From Ustilaginoidea virens (taxonomy: Eukaryota; Ascomycota; Sordariomycetes; Hypocreales; Clavicipitaceae): a DNA stretch of 64,000 bases. Position 1 is the stretch's first letter; every line of letters starts with the position of its first letter. Where the stretch lies: contig NC_057316.1 in NCBI RefSeq assembly GCF_000687475.1, positions 2,108,001-2,172,000 on the forward strand. The letters are read 5' to 3'. The notes under the pieces were generated by a model. It made no database searches and was not told where the DNA came from. It saw only the letters and a list, made by a program, of their open reading frames with translations. This document shows, piece by piece, positions 21,275 to 34,394 of this stretch. The translations under genes were made by a program, and so were the position numbers.

Positions 21275-23843
21275 TTAGACGCGCTTGGATAACAGGTTGA
21301 GAGCGCTGCCGGCCAGGATGAAGCCCGCCTGGTCCTTGGTGACGGCATGGCTTGTGGCAATGACAATCTCCTGGCCCGTCGACTTGGTCACCTTGAGGTG
21401 GACGGCGCCGTTGCCCTGGTTGCGCAGCATGTCGTGCAGGCCGATGGTGCGGACCTGGTCGCCGGCGGCGATGGCGTCGTAGTCGGACTCGTCGGCAAAG
21501 GTCAGGGGCACGACGCCCTGCTTCTTGAGGTTGGTCTCGTGGATGCGGGCAAAGGACTTGGCGAGGACGACGCGGGCGCCGAGGTGGCGCGGCTGCAGGG
21601 CGGCGTGCTCGCGCGCGGAGCCCTCGCCGTAGTTGTGCTCGGCGACGACGAGCCACTCCTGGCCGCGGGCCTTCCAGCGCTGGGCGAGCTCGGGGATGGT
21701 GTGCCGGGAGCCGTCGAGGTCGTAGGCGGCGTTGACCTCGCCCGTCTGGGCGTTGACGGCCGTGTTGAGCGTGTTGCGGGAGATGTTGGGCAGGTGGCCC
21801 TTGTACTTGAGCCAGGGGCCGGCGGCGGAGATGGTGTCGGTGGTGCACTTGCCGGCGACCTTGACGAGGACGCGCAGCCCGGCGAGGTCGGCCGCGGGGA
21901 ACGGGGCAAAGGGCTCGAGCGGGGCGAGGCGCTCCGAGGACGGCGAGATGGCGACGCGCACCGACGGGTCGGCGGGCCGGGACGCCACGCCGAGCGAGGG
22001 GACGCCGGGCTCGAAGGGCGCCGGGGGCCCCTCGAGGCCGCGCGGCGGGGAGAACCGGAAGTCGTCGCCCGAGGGGGTCTTGAGGGCGTCGGTGACGGGG
22101 TTGAAGGCGCACGAGCCGGCGTAGGCCATGGCCGTGACGATCTCGGGCGAGGCGAGGAAGTTCATGGTCTCGGGGTTGCCGTCGTTGCGGCCGCGGAAGT
22201 TGCGGTTGTACGAGGAGAGTATGGCGTTGGGGGTGCCCTTGTCGACGCCGTCCTGCCGCCGCCACTGGCCGATGCAGGGTCCGCAGGCGTTGGAGAGCAG
22301 GATGCCGCCGGCCTGCTGCAGCGTCCGCAGGGTGCCGTCGCGCTCCAGCGTGGCGCGGATCTGCTCGCTGCCGGGCGTGATGTAGAAGTCGGCGACGGGC
22401 TTGAGGCCGGCCTCGGCCGCCTCCTTGACGAGGGACTCGACGCGAGTCATGTCCTCGTAGGAGCTGTTGGTGCAGCTGCCGATCAGGCCGGCCGACAGCT
22501 TCTCGGGCCACTGCTGGTCCCTGACGGCGCTCTTGAACCGGCTCAGCGGGGTGGCCAGGTCCGGCGTGAAGGGTCCGTTGATGTGCGGCTCCAGCTCCGA
22601 GAGGTTGATGCGGATGACGCGGTCGTACTCGGCGCCGGCGTCGGCCTTGAGCTCGAGGCGCGCGTCGTTGGGCCCCGACGACGACGACGACGACGACGAC
22701 GCCCCGCCGCCTGGGAAGCTCTGCAGCGCCTCGACGTCGGCGACGGCCTGCGCGCGACGAGTGGCCTGCAGGTAGCGCGCCGAGGCCTCGGTGTAGGGGA
22801 AGATGCTCGTGGTGGCGCCAACCTCGGCGCCCATGTTGCAAATCGTGGACATGCCGGTGAGGCTGAGGGTTTCGACGCCCGGGCCAAAGTACTCGACCAC
22901 GTAGCCGGTTCCTCCGCGGACCGTCAGCTCGCCAGCCAGGCGCAGGATGACGTCCTTGGGGGAGGCCCAGCCGCTCAGGCTGCCGGTCAGCTCGACGCCC
23001 AGAACCTTGGGGGCCTTGAGCTCCCACGGGGCCCCGACCAAAGCCTCGACGGCGTCGGCGCCGCCCACGCCGATGGTGACGGTGCACAGCCCACCGGCGT
23101 TGGGCGAATGGCTGTCCGTACCGAGCATCATCAACCCGGGCAAGGCGTAGTTCTCCAGCACGGTCTGGTGGATGATTCCGGCGCCGGGGGGCCAAAAGTC
23201 CATGCCGTACTTTTTGGCGGCTGACTCCAGAAAGTCAAACACCTCCTTGTTTGCGGCAATGCCCGCCTCGAGGTCGTTGTCGGCTCCCCTGGATCCCACA
23301 ATCAGGTGGTCGCAGTGGATGCTGGCGGGGATGGCGGGCCGCTCGAGATTGCACGACATGAACTGCAGGAGAGCCATCTGGGCAGAGGCGTCCTGCATGT
23401 TGACGCGGTCCGGCTTGAGGCGCAGGTTGGCCTTGCCGCGAATGTCGCGGCCGTCGGACGTGTTGGACAGGAGGGACTCGTCGACATTGTCGAGGTGGCT
23501 GTAGAGGATCTTCTCGGCGAGGGTGAGGCGCTGGGAGCCGAGAACTTTGCGCACCTGGGCGTACTTGGCAGAGAGCTTCTCGTAGGCAGGCGGAAGGGAG
23601 TGGGCGCTGGAGAAGAGCCGTCGTCGAGCAGCGAGGGCTGGCGAGGCGGAAAACGCAGCCGGTAGGGCTCCGGAAGCGGAGGTGGCTCGGGCCGCACGTC
23701 GCGCAAGAGTCTGAGTATGAGTCACGAGATTCGGATGAGCAAACAAGAAGAGCGGCGGGAAAGGGAAGACGGTGGTCTTTGTTGGTCGTCGTACGTACCG
23801 TCATGGCGGGCCCCGAGCGACTCGCCATATCAAGCGGAGTCAT
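21275..23843 (-). CDS. ACO2: Mitochondrial aconitase family protein, ACO2-like (aconitate hydratase 2 / homocitrate dehydratase)
   Basis: Main exon 21275-23710 plus a short first exon 23799-23843 (or starting at the second ATG, 23828), joined by an 88-base intron; about 826 residues. The short exon supplies MASRSGPAMT and leads into TLARRAARAT, an Arg/Ala-rich mitochondrial presequence. The three cysteines that bind the [4Fe-4S] cluster are seen in GSCTNSS and NACGPCIGQW. Other aconitase landmarks are GTDSHSPNAGG, RGRNDGNPETMNFLASPEIV and EGSAREHAALQPRHLG. In yeast, Aco2 is a second mitochondrial aconitase that dehydrates homocitrate in lysine synthesis; the filamentous-fungal paralogue has a less certain role. 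An eight-serine run after QSFPGGGA, coded by a (GAC)8-like repeat at 22676-22700, interrupts a conserved region. Without splicing, the frame is also open from an ATG at 23746 inside the intron. Confidence 0.9.
22676..22700. repeat. In-frame GAC/TCG microsatellite coding for poly-Ser
   Basis: About eight GAC units on the plus strand, read as TCG (Ser) on the coding strand of the ACO2-like gene. It makes a length-variable poly-serine loop. Confidence 0.85.
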
Positions 23844-23966
23844 GGCTGGTCATGGGAAGCAAGAAGCCGACGACGAGAAAGGCAAACGTTGGCACCGGCC
23901 GTGGTGGGCTGGGCTGGGCTGGTGGGCTGGGGGTGCAATAGCACTCTAGATCTGACTCTGGATGCT

Positions 23967-24022
23967 GGACTCTGGAGGCTGGACTCTGGAGGCTGGACTC
24001 TGGAGGCTGGACTCTGGAGGCT
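23967..24022. repeat. 14-base tandem repeat, 4 perfect copies
   Basis: Unit GGACTCTGGAGGCT repeated four times without mismatch, with degenerate partial copies on both sides (about 23950-24035). Confidence 0.9.
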
Positions 24023-24282
24023 GAACGCTGGACTCTATCCGGACTGAACTATAGACGCTGCAAATGTGTGTGATGGCGGAATGTGATGGAAAGGGTCCAT
24101 TCCATGTCTAGGGTCTGGTTTCTGCTTCGTTCGCTTCGCAGCTGCCGGCACCTGCCTGCGTGCATTTGCCGCCTGCAGCCCGCCTGCCCTGCACCGCTGC
24201 AGCCAATCCCAGCAGCGTAAACCCGCCCAAATGTGGCCGCGCAGCGGGGCCGCCACGTCTTACATACGGTCTGGTTTGGTAG

Positions 24283-24306
24283 GGTCAATAGGTCAATAGG
24301 TCAATA
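24283..24306. repeat. 8-base tandem repeat GGTCAATA, 3 copies
   Basis: Three perfect units of GGTCAATA. Confidence 0.85.
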
Positions 24307-24328
24307 GGTACATACGCAGGTCACACCG

Positions 24329-24383
24329 GCATCCTTCCTGCATCCTTCCTGCATTCTTCCTGCATCCTTCCTGCATCCTTCCT
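24329..24383. repeat. 11-base tandem repeat GCATCCTTCCT, 5 copies
   Basis: Five adjacent units, one with a single change (GCATTCTTCCT), followed by a spacer and one more partial unit ending near 24401. Confidence 0.9.
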
Positions 24384-24865
24384 GCGTCGGTGCATCCTTC
24401 CCTTGCAGGCGGGGCGCGCGTCCCCCGTGCAGCTCTTGCCACGGAAACCGACGCAGATGGGGGGTCTGGTCATGTCATTTGTCGCTGGTATGTATGGTAG
24501 CCTCATTGTCACGGCCTGGGCTGACGTGGGATTGGGGCTTTGCATAAAAAGAGTGGTGCCGACGGAGGACAAGCGGTCCTTGGCTTCGGACCACTTGGCC
24601 CGGGCGTTGTCGTGTTCGTTTTGGCCAGGAATAGCTGACGTGCCCCGTGAGCAACATCCCAAGTCGGCGTCATGTCCAGACCAGACCAGACAAGACCAGA
24701 CCAAACCAAACCACAACAGCAGTGTCCCATTTTTCCATACCTCGCCCTCGCGACTGACAGATTACCACCGACCGACACCTCTCCCCCCTCCCCCGCGGCA
24801 AACAAAGATACAAGGCGAGCCGGGCAGGCCCCCCCCCAACATGTCATCATCATGTCCATGCCAAA

Positions 24866-27800
24866 TCAAGCAACCCCATCCGTGTCCTCAAGCCACAGCA
24901 CCCCCAGGTCCTTGGACAGCCCCAGGCGAAGCCTTCGCAGCAAGTCGTCGCCCTTTGTGGAAACCTTCCATCCTTTCCTCCAGTCCCAGCCGCGCCTCGT
25001 CTCCACGCCGCCTCCTCCTGTCGCCTGATGGACGCGGCTGGCCAGCATGGAGCTTCCGCTCAGGACGTAGCTGCTTCCGCTGAGCGAACTTGTCGACTTT
25101 GTCAGGAGATCAGCCGGCGTGGATCCCCTCAAGTTCTGGCCCGACGCGAGAACTGCGTCAAGGAAGGACTGGCAGGAGTTGTAGGCGCGCGATCCTACCG
25201 TTTGCAAATCCTCAACCGCCTTGAGCAAGACGTCAATCTGATCCAGCGTCAAGACTGCCGGCGATTGGTTGACAAAGACGGTGGCCTCGCCGAGCAAGGC
25301 CAGGAGGAAATCCTCGCTCACCACGGCATCCCGCGTCTCGTCGCGCAACCCCCCTCGAATGCTGTCGTCGGCACTTGAGATGACGGCCACAAGAGCCACG
25401 GCCGCCTGTCTCTTCAAGGCCCTAGATTTCGCGCTCGATGTCTCCTCGCACTTGATTGCTTCGTCCCGAATCTCGTAAAATTTGCGCAGCGTGGCATAAC
25501 CACTAAGCACGCGACCAAGGAGCTGTGCTGCTTCCAAGTCTTGCTTGGCGCCTATTTCCAGCGTTTCGGTCCTCTTCCTCAGCAAGTTCCGGAAATCTTC
25601 ATCCATATCTTTCTCCGGCGGGAAGACCGTTGATTCAATCAGTGAATACGCCATGAGGAGATTCAATATTCCTTTGACTCTGTGAGGACGGTGAGCTAGG
25701 GCGTAGTACCAGAGAGCTTCGCCGTATCTGTCAGACGTCTTGCACAGAATGTCTGCGAATGCCTGCAATCGTTTTAGTGTCAGCGTCCACCACGAGGGTA
25801 TTAAATAAAAAATAATAAAATCATAAAATCATAAAAATCATAAATAAAAACATTGGCACAGTTACGTGGTGGGAATGGTGTTACCTCGGCCATTTCCTCG
25901 GCGTAGACAATCATGCCGAGGTCGTTCAATATCTTCCACAGTCGGTCAACGGTGGTGCGCGACTTCTCATCCAGCGTCTCGAGCAGCTTTTTCAGCAAAT
26001 CTGCGACCGCGTCCTCCGACTTTTGCGGCGAGTCCATTCTTCCGAGCACCCGGATTGCCATTTCCCATCCGCTCTTCTGCGCGCATAGGTGTTCGATACC
26101 GGCCAACTCGTGGGCGTACAATGTGAGTGTGGTGTCCTTGATGCCTTCCATCTCGTCCATTGTTGGTGGAAGTATTCCAAGCAAGGCCAGGTCGTCCATG
26201 TCCAAAGTGTCGGTCGGCAGGGGCTTGGCAGATTTTGTAGCCGGTAGCCATTGTCCCAGGGAAGCAACTTCCGTCACCGCCGACGCAACAGGAAGCGACC
26301 AGGTTCTCAAAAGCCCGACCACCCCATTCACATTGCCCTCAAAACAAGATGCAACGGCAACTTCAACAGGATCCGCGGGGTTGGGAGTCATGTCCGAGTC
26401 GAGAACCAAGCGGAATGCGGAGCCAAGGCGATCAAAGTAGTCTGGGGAGCTTCCGATTTGGCATCTCGAAGCTCCGAAGCCGCGCGACTGGGATAGCCCG
26501 GGGTTCTTGCGGTGCTGGTTCGCGTCGTCCCACCAACCCAGCAACCCAACCGTTGCCTCGCACCAGTCCTGGGCGGTTTCCAAGATGGCTTCGTGATTTC
26601 CCAGCACTATACCATACACACTCTGCAAGTTCTCGTAGACGTCCCAGGGAATCTGACTTGATGCCTGCCTGGCCATTGTGGACATGGACTGAGGTTGTTG
26701 CTGAGCGTGACTGCCGCCCCAATGATCGCCAGCTTGGCCGTCACGCCCTTCCGCGAAGAGGGTCAGCCTGTCCAAGGAGCCTCGCGCCTGGATGCGAAAC
26801 AGAGTCCAGCTACTGTTCCAAATGTCCCAGTCGGCTCTCACGGCCGGGCACTTTTCGAGCATTTCGCACGTAGCATCGGCAAAACGACGCACGTTCTCGA
26901 GGGCCTTGCCGACGTAAGCCTTGTCGTCACGGGTGCCTCTACAAACTTGGTCCCAGCCAGCGTTTCTCAAGAGCTGCAATGCTCCGCTCACGTCGCCTCT
27001 AAGGAGCGCGCTTCGCAGTGTTTGCCAAAACAAACCGTGGCAGGCCGGACTTGGTTTGTAGCGGCTGATTTCACGAACCTGATCGGGATACAGGTTGTGG
27101 CTGGACTCTTGCCAGTTAAATAAGACTTCGGGCAGTGGAGGCGTCTTCTCGTCACCTATGTCGTCTTCGAAACGGGTATGGTGTAGTCGCAGAATCAGGT
27201 TGGCAACGTACGTCGCCTTCTCAAACGGCTCGGCTTTATTTCCGGGTCCAACGGTCGCAAAGTCTTCGCCCTCGGGCTGAGGCAAGCCCTCCACATAGTC
27301 GTTCCACAACCTGACCAGTCGATATGTAATGTTTGCCAAGGAATTATCCATCTTCTCTGCATCTTCCACAGCTCCTACTCCTTCGTCATAGAGCCTGGAG
27401 ACCAAGTCTTCTGTTTTGAGTATCAAATCCGGAGACTCGGTTATTCTAGCAGCGTCCTGCGAGGTATACATGTCCCTGGCGATAGTCGCAAACTGGAATT
27501 CCTTGTCTCGTGTTGGGCCGCCGGGACGTGCCGATGATCTTTTAAATATGTGTTCGGCTTCCCTTCGGACCCTGTCGGCAGCCGCGGGGGTTTGAAGCAT
27601 AATCAAGTCGTCACCCTCCCCAATGATGGGCTGTCCGTAGGGGCGGTCATCATGTCGCATGTTAAGGAACAGGTCTTCCTCATCGGAATCCCCTTGGGAC
27701 ATTTTACTTTCCTCTTGGTCATCGTCACCATCCGCTTTACTTCGGCCATCCTGCTTAGCCTGCAGTTCCTCCTCGATATATCGATCGATTTGCGCTTCGA

Positions 27801-28302
27801 CGTCGTCTCCCTCGGCATCCTCGTCTTCCTCGTCTACCTGGTCAGGAAGGGCAGAGGACTTTCGGAATAGACTGTGCGGCGGTAACTCGTCGTCTCCCTC
27901 GGCATCCTCGCCCTCGTTCGCTTCCTCGTCGTCAAAGCTGAACTGGCGGCTTAAGCCGGAAGGCTGTCGCTCCCTGCCCCTTATGGAGCGGCCCAGGGGC
28001 GCATTAGATGTTTCGTTTCGGCCGAACAAGTTGCGTCCCAGTGAACTATGCGACTGGCTTTGACTGAAGCCAAAACTCGGAGGTTTGCTGTTTGTTGTCG
28101 TCCCATGCATGATGGAGCTGCCCAAGTAGGATTCTGACGGAGCTCCCGCAGGGGTGAAGGAGGCTTGGGAGGACGGAGGAGGGCCGGCGGGAGTCGTCGA
28201 TGGCATGTCGCCCATGAAGGAGAAGGTCATTCCATTTTTCGAATTCTTATCGGGTGTCGATGGAGCGGGACTCGAATCGGGTACCATGAATCGGTGAGCC
28301 AT
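24866..28302 (-). CDS. NUP85: Nucleoporin NUP85, Y-complex subunit
   Basis: Two exons, 25885-28302 and 24866-25762, give 1104 residues; the 122-base intron is unusually AT-rich with ATAAAATC repeats. The first ~250 residues are disordered and acidic (PSSQASFTPAG; DEEDEDAEGDDVEAQIDRYI), as in filamentous-fungal Nup85. The rest is alpha-helical solenoid, recognisable from LFWQTLRSALLRGDVSGALQ, FADATCEMLEKCPAVRADW, VYGIVLGNHEAILETAQDW, and after the intron AFADILCKTSDRYGEALWYYALA. It ends LRLGLSKDLGVLWLED. Nup85 is a scaffold of the nuclear pore outer ring (Nup84/Y complex). Family call is from the helical pattern and overall architecture; it is well supported but not backed by a search. Confidence 0.88.
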
Positions 28303-29394
28303 GGTGACGGGAGGTTCTGCGACAGGCTAACAGTTGGATTCAGTCTTGCCTCGACCGACGTCGCTGTGAAAGGGTTCCTCCCGCACTCTGACCATATGAA
28401 CACTCTCCAGCATGAATCACGGTGTCATGTTGATTGGGGGGGGGGATATATTCGTGGGAGAGGCTGGGCAAATGTTTCGATGCAAAGCTTATCAGCGAGT
28501 TATTGCAGGCTGGTGAAACGCGTTATTGCTTTTTTTTCCGGGACCGTGCCGCCACGGGAGGACATGCATGTCCGATGTTTAGCCGGGCGTATGCCAGCAG
28601 CCTTGCATTGCCACAACTTCTTGTGAGCAATTCCAGCAGCTCGTTGCCCCATGCGACGCAGTGTGAGTAAGCCTACATAGTAAGGCTGGGACCAGCGTTC
28701 AAAACGCAAGGGAACACGAGACTGTACGTGATTCACCCAGGAACCGGGGGGGGGGGGGGGGGGGGGTTGAGGATTTCAGGCTAATAATGCGTGTCTCCTA
28801 CTGCTGGTAAATAGTGCTGTAGAGTGGCAGTAAGGAGATGACCGACTTCGCACCGTACGGCATTCTTCCATGAGACTTGGCGGCACAGTGGGCATGGCAA
28901 TCTGTCACACCATTGCTCCGACTTTAGACACCCGATTACTTTAGTGTCAAAGCCAATCAGGCTGTTTATGATACTGCAAGCTCCACGTTTTTTCAGCGTT
29001 TAGCTGTTTTGTGCAATAATTTGCTAATTGATCCACCAAACAATCTCCTCGAGGGCCCAGGGTGGCGGCAGCTTGGCCGGAGATAACTCGGGAGTCGGAA
29101 TCTTGCACCGAGATCTTCGGGGGAAAACATTGACTTGCGGTAGGTACGCAGGTGCTCCGTAGCGTGGCTAAGCTTCGCGCGGGGTAACTGCTGGCCGACT
29201 GCTGGCCGACTGCTAACACTGCTGACGGACTGCTGACGTCAAGCGGCCTGGCCGTGCCACACCACTCACGCATACTCCGTACCCCTCAATCTGATACCTC
29301 TTCTCTCTGCCTGTCGACCTCACTCAATGCTCAAAGTGCTCTTTCCAACATTTGAAACTTGACCGTCGTCTCTGCACACGCTGACTCGGAAAAA
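28303..29394. other. Divergent promoter region between NUP85 and FDH1
   Basis: Head-to-head spacer of 1.1 kb. It contains a G7-9 run at about 28436-28444, a run of about 18-20 G at 28748-28766, short CTGCTGGCCGA repeats at about 29188-29235, and a CATACTCCGTAC half-palindrome near 29270-29281. No gene seen. Confidence 0.55.
28748..28766. repeat. Poly(G) run, about 19
   Basis: Uninterrupted G run in the NUP85-FDH1 spacer. Confidence 0.8.
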
Positions 29395-30900
<1,506 letters not shown>

Positions 30901-31982
30901 GGGACTTGAGAAACAGAAAACGGAGGTTGAAGGGGAATGAAGTCCAAGGCGAGGCGAGGCGAGGCATTGGTCACTTTGGGGGCAAGCAGGATGATACAAC
31001 AGGTGCGTGGAATGGCCCGGTGCACGAATCAAGGAACCCTGATGGCCTGGCCCAGCGTGCGCAATTGCAATCGCAATGCGGCCGTAATTCAAGCCCCCCA
31101 GCCTCGTTTCATTGAGCACCTGACTACCTTTTGAGTTGAGCATGGACGCACGGATTGGGGCGCAAGGTCGATCGCCATCGTAGCCACTCGAGGGGATTAC
31201 TTACATACATAGTCCATCCCCCTGCGGATTTGGGGCGCGAACACACATAAAAAGGTACTTACTACCGAGTACTGCGTGCTCAAATCCGCTACTGTGTGTT
31301 CATGTGCTCCCTCCACATCAAAGCGACTCCTCACAAGACGCTTTTCACGCGCGGAAACAAGCCCATAGCCAGTCAGGCTCGCGTCGGTAAAAGCCGCCTG
31401 AAATGTGCCACATATGAACGTTGATGATGCTTTCAAAGGCGGGCAAAATGCAACACGAACTTTTTGCTCCGTGGCCGATCCGATCCGCTTGGACACCAGC
31501 CCGATCGATCCCTGCTGCGGAATGCAGCAGCGCAATGATGCGTAGGAAAAGGAAGGTGGTGATGATAGCTTAGCAGTACTTTATCGGCAAGACAAGACGT
31601 GAGAGAGAAATGACCATCCGGTACCTGCTATATCGGGCGCTGTGCCTGATATGTGAGGCTGCAGGGGCTACATGACTCATACGGCCCGGCTAGCCAACAG
31701 CTCGGCTAGTCAGACGGCGCCGCACAGCAACAAAGGCGCACAAAGTCTGCATGTGCCCAAGCAGAGCACGTCAAGCAGACTCAGCAGAGCCTGTAAACAT
31801 AGCCCTCAACACCTGCCCCTCGCACCGCGGCAAATCAGCTTATCCCGGGGCCCGACGCCCGACGCCCGACGCCCTACGCCCGGCAGCGAATTCGGTCCCC
31901 AGCAACCGAACCGGCCCAGCCAGCCGACCATACCAGCGGCCCGACCTCCTTTGCCCCCCCCCCCCCCCGGTCCACCACAGCG
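30901..31982. other. Intergenic region before NTH1
   Basis: Contains (GGCGA)3 type repeats at about 30949-30962, GACGCCC repeats at about 31853-31882, and a C12 run at about 31955-31967 just before the NTH1 start. No gene recognised. Confidence 0.55.
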
Positions 31983-32674
31983 ATGCGGTCGTCGAGGATA
32001 TCCAAAGACACGGCCAAGCTGTTCCAGCGCCAGGCCTCCCCCTCCGGCGGCACCGGCACCGGCGCCGGCGCCGTCCGTCGCATCACCCGGTCCCTCGCCC
32101 GCTTCGCCGCGCCGCAGAATGGCCCCCGAACCCCCGACATGGAAGACTGGGCCAGCCCGCCGGCCAAGAAGCGCCGCCGCCGCAGGAGCTCCGACTCGCC
32201 CGCGGGGGCCGCCGTCAAGGCCGAACCGCCGGAGCAGTCGCCGGTGGGCGCGCCCTGCTCGCCGCCCAGGCCGCCGCGGGCTCGCAAGCCGGCCGCGCGG
32301 ACAGCACGCCCTCCCGCGGGGGGGGCGGCCGTCTCGCCCCCCCCGGGCTGGGAGGCCACGTACAACGCCGTCAAGCGCATGCGGGCTCCCGGAGGCGCGG
32401 CCCACGGCGCCGCCGTCGACACCATGGGCTGCGAGAGGCTGGCGGACCGGGACGCGTCCCCCCGGGACCAGAGGTTCCACACGCTCATCGCCCTCATGCT
32501 CTCCAGCCAGACAAAGGACACGGTCAACGCGGCAGCCATGCACAGGCTGAAGACGGAGCTGCCGGCCCACAGGGCAGGCGCCCCGGCGGGCTTGAACCTC
32601 GAAAACGTGCTGGCCGTGGATGCCGACCTGCTGAACGGCCTGATCTGGGCGGTGGGATTCCACAACAACAAGAC

Positions 32675-32707
<33 letters not shown>

Positions 32708-33247
32708 GACATCCCCCCCCCTTTCCCTTTCTCTCGTTGCCGAGTCCTAAAATCCTCCCCCACCACTAGGTACATAAAGCAGGCGGCCGTGCGGCTCCGC
32801 GACGAGTGGAACGGCGACATCCCCGACACGGTCGCCGGGCTGACGTCGCTGCCGGGCGTCGGCCCCAAGATGGCCTACCTCTGCCTGTCGGCGGCGTGGG
32901 GCCGCACCGAGGGCATCGGCGTCGACGTGCACGTCCACCGCATCACCAACCTGTGGGGATGGAACACGACCAGGAACCCCGAGGACACCCGCCTGGCCCT
33001 GCAGTCGTGGCTGCCCCGCGACAAGTGGCGCGAGATCAACTGGCTGCTGGTGGGCTTTGGCCAGACCGTCTGCCTGCCGGTCGGCCGGCGCTGCGGCGAT
33101 TGCGATCTGGGCGTCGGCGGGCTGTGCAAGGCTGCCGAGCGGAGCAAGGTCGCCGGGAGGAAGAGGACAACGCGAGAGGTGTTGAAGAAGGAGGAGGAGG
33201 AGGAGGAGCACACATCCCCTGCCATGGAAGAGGAAAAGCCAGTGTGA
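31983..33247 (+). CDS. NTH1: Endonuclease III homologue, bifunctional DNA N-glycosylase/AP lyase
   Basis: Two exons, 31983-32677 and 32770-33247, give 390 residues. Residues 1-~115 are a low-complexity basic leader with a probable nuclear signal (KKRRRRRSS). The catalytic domain follows: [16 protein letters not shown], then the helix-hairpin-helix [11 protein letters not shown] with the catalytic lysine (about Lys265), and the catalytic aspartate in GVDVHVHRI (about Asp284), 19 residues on as in human NTH1. The four [4Fe-4S] cysteines are in [19 protein letters not shown]. The enzyme removes oxidised pyrimidines and nicks abasic sites in base-excision repair, in nucleus and possibly mitochondria. 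The intron starts GTAAAA and contains a run of about 27 A. The Glu-rich tail [18 protein letters not shown] is low-complexity. Confidence 0.95.
32680..32706. repeat. Poly(A) run of about 27 in NTH1 intron
   Basis: It begins two bases after the GT donor and fills the first third of a 92-base intron. Confidence 0.85.
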
Positions 33248-34394
33248 GCTACCGGGGCGAATCAAGGTGTTTGAAAAACGACACAGGAAACAGCTGGCAT
33301 GGCATCGAAGGTGGGAGCAGGTGGGGTTTCGTTGTTTCCATATGGGATGCTTGCCGCTAACGAGGACACGGAGGAAATCATGGCGGTCTGTAGACAAGAA
33401 CCCTGCAGGTTCGGACTGCCGACCATTTGCAGGCAAAGACGGTGGCGGATGCATGCATGCGTGCCCTACGAGTACGGGGTCCGTCCAAGCCCCCCAATCA
33501 AGTCACCTTGCTGGCTGGGAGTTTGCACGTCCCTGCCGAGCAACTGGCTAGTCGTTGGATCATGGATCATGGATACCCAACGTCGCCGAGCCGTTACGCT
33601 GCGGGTTCTCGAGAAAAGGATGGATCCGATGCCGTCAGGCGCCACAATGGAGACTCGATTCACGTAGCTCTGCCAGTCCTGCAGGTGACGTCTCGGGAAG
33701 AAATCAACAAATTCGGTGGATGCCCGACACGTGCTACGTACGGCCAACGCCCTCCCCTCCCCGTCTGTTTATTTTGCAACTCTGCAACTCTGCGGCGCAA
33801 AGCCCAGTCCCGCGGGTCGGTCGTGTCAATGCATCCATTCGGAAAGAATCAGGACCCGAGCAATAGGAAGACGACCTTGTCGGGATTCAAAATGCCGCGT
33901 GAGACAGTTCCACGCACGCGGATATGTAGATTGAGATGAGCCAATTAAAAAGGAACAAAAAAAACCGTTGCGCCGTGCGACTGAAAACCGCTACTTCCCT
34001 ACCCGAGCTGAATTATTAGTAGAATACAACGGGCAGTCCTGTTCGCCTCCTATACCCTCTCCCCTCCTAGAAGGGGAAAAAAGAAGAAAAAAAAAAAAAA
34101 AAAAACCCCGCAACCCGGTGTCAATCGCTCGAGTAGAAAAGTGTAAGAGAGGTAGAGTAAAATCGTGCAGTCGTGTCCCCCGTGCGTGACTTGACGAGGT
34201 GAAGAGCCCGTGCTTTGTCTTGGTGTGCCAGGGCGCCTTCCGATGGCAGGGTTTCACCAGCCGTCGGCGCGGATTCGGAGGGTTTTGGTTTTCGGCAACA
34301 AGCAGGCTGGAGCTGCCACAAGGCGGGAGAGTTGGGGAGGTGCCAGCAAGTCATCATCGTGAGCCGGCATCAACGGAGCTCGTTGCTGCCCGTC
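33248..34394. other. Intergenic region between NTH1 and AN1 gene
   Basis: Convergent spacer. It has an A20-type tract at about 34078-34103 and no recognisable gene. Confidence 0.55.

Larger units (their letters stand above)
23844..24865. other. Intergenic region with three different minisatellites
   Basis: Between the start of the ACO2-like gene and the end of NUP85 (both minus strand). It holds three tandem arrays (listed separately) and a stretch of CAGAC/CAAAC repeats at about 24668-24715. No gene seen; the part next to 23844 is the ACO2 promoter. Confidence 0.6.

Noticed and set aside
21347..23224. A 625-codon open frame on the plus strand
   Set aside because: It is the antisense shadow of the GC-rich aconitase-like gene; its composition (Gly/Val/Ala/Asp-rich) has no recognisable domain. 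The same holds for the 683-codon minus-strand frame at 21144-23195, which overlaps the true frame.
24329..24401. CRISPR-like regular repeats
   Set aside because: The 11-base units are directly adjacent with no spacers; this is a minisatellite, and CRISPR arrays are not expected in a fungal nuclear genome.
31806..32671. Minus-strand frames of 265-285 codons
   Set aside because: Antisense to NTH1 exon 1; low-complexity Gly/Arg-rich with no domain.
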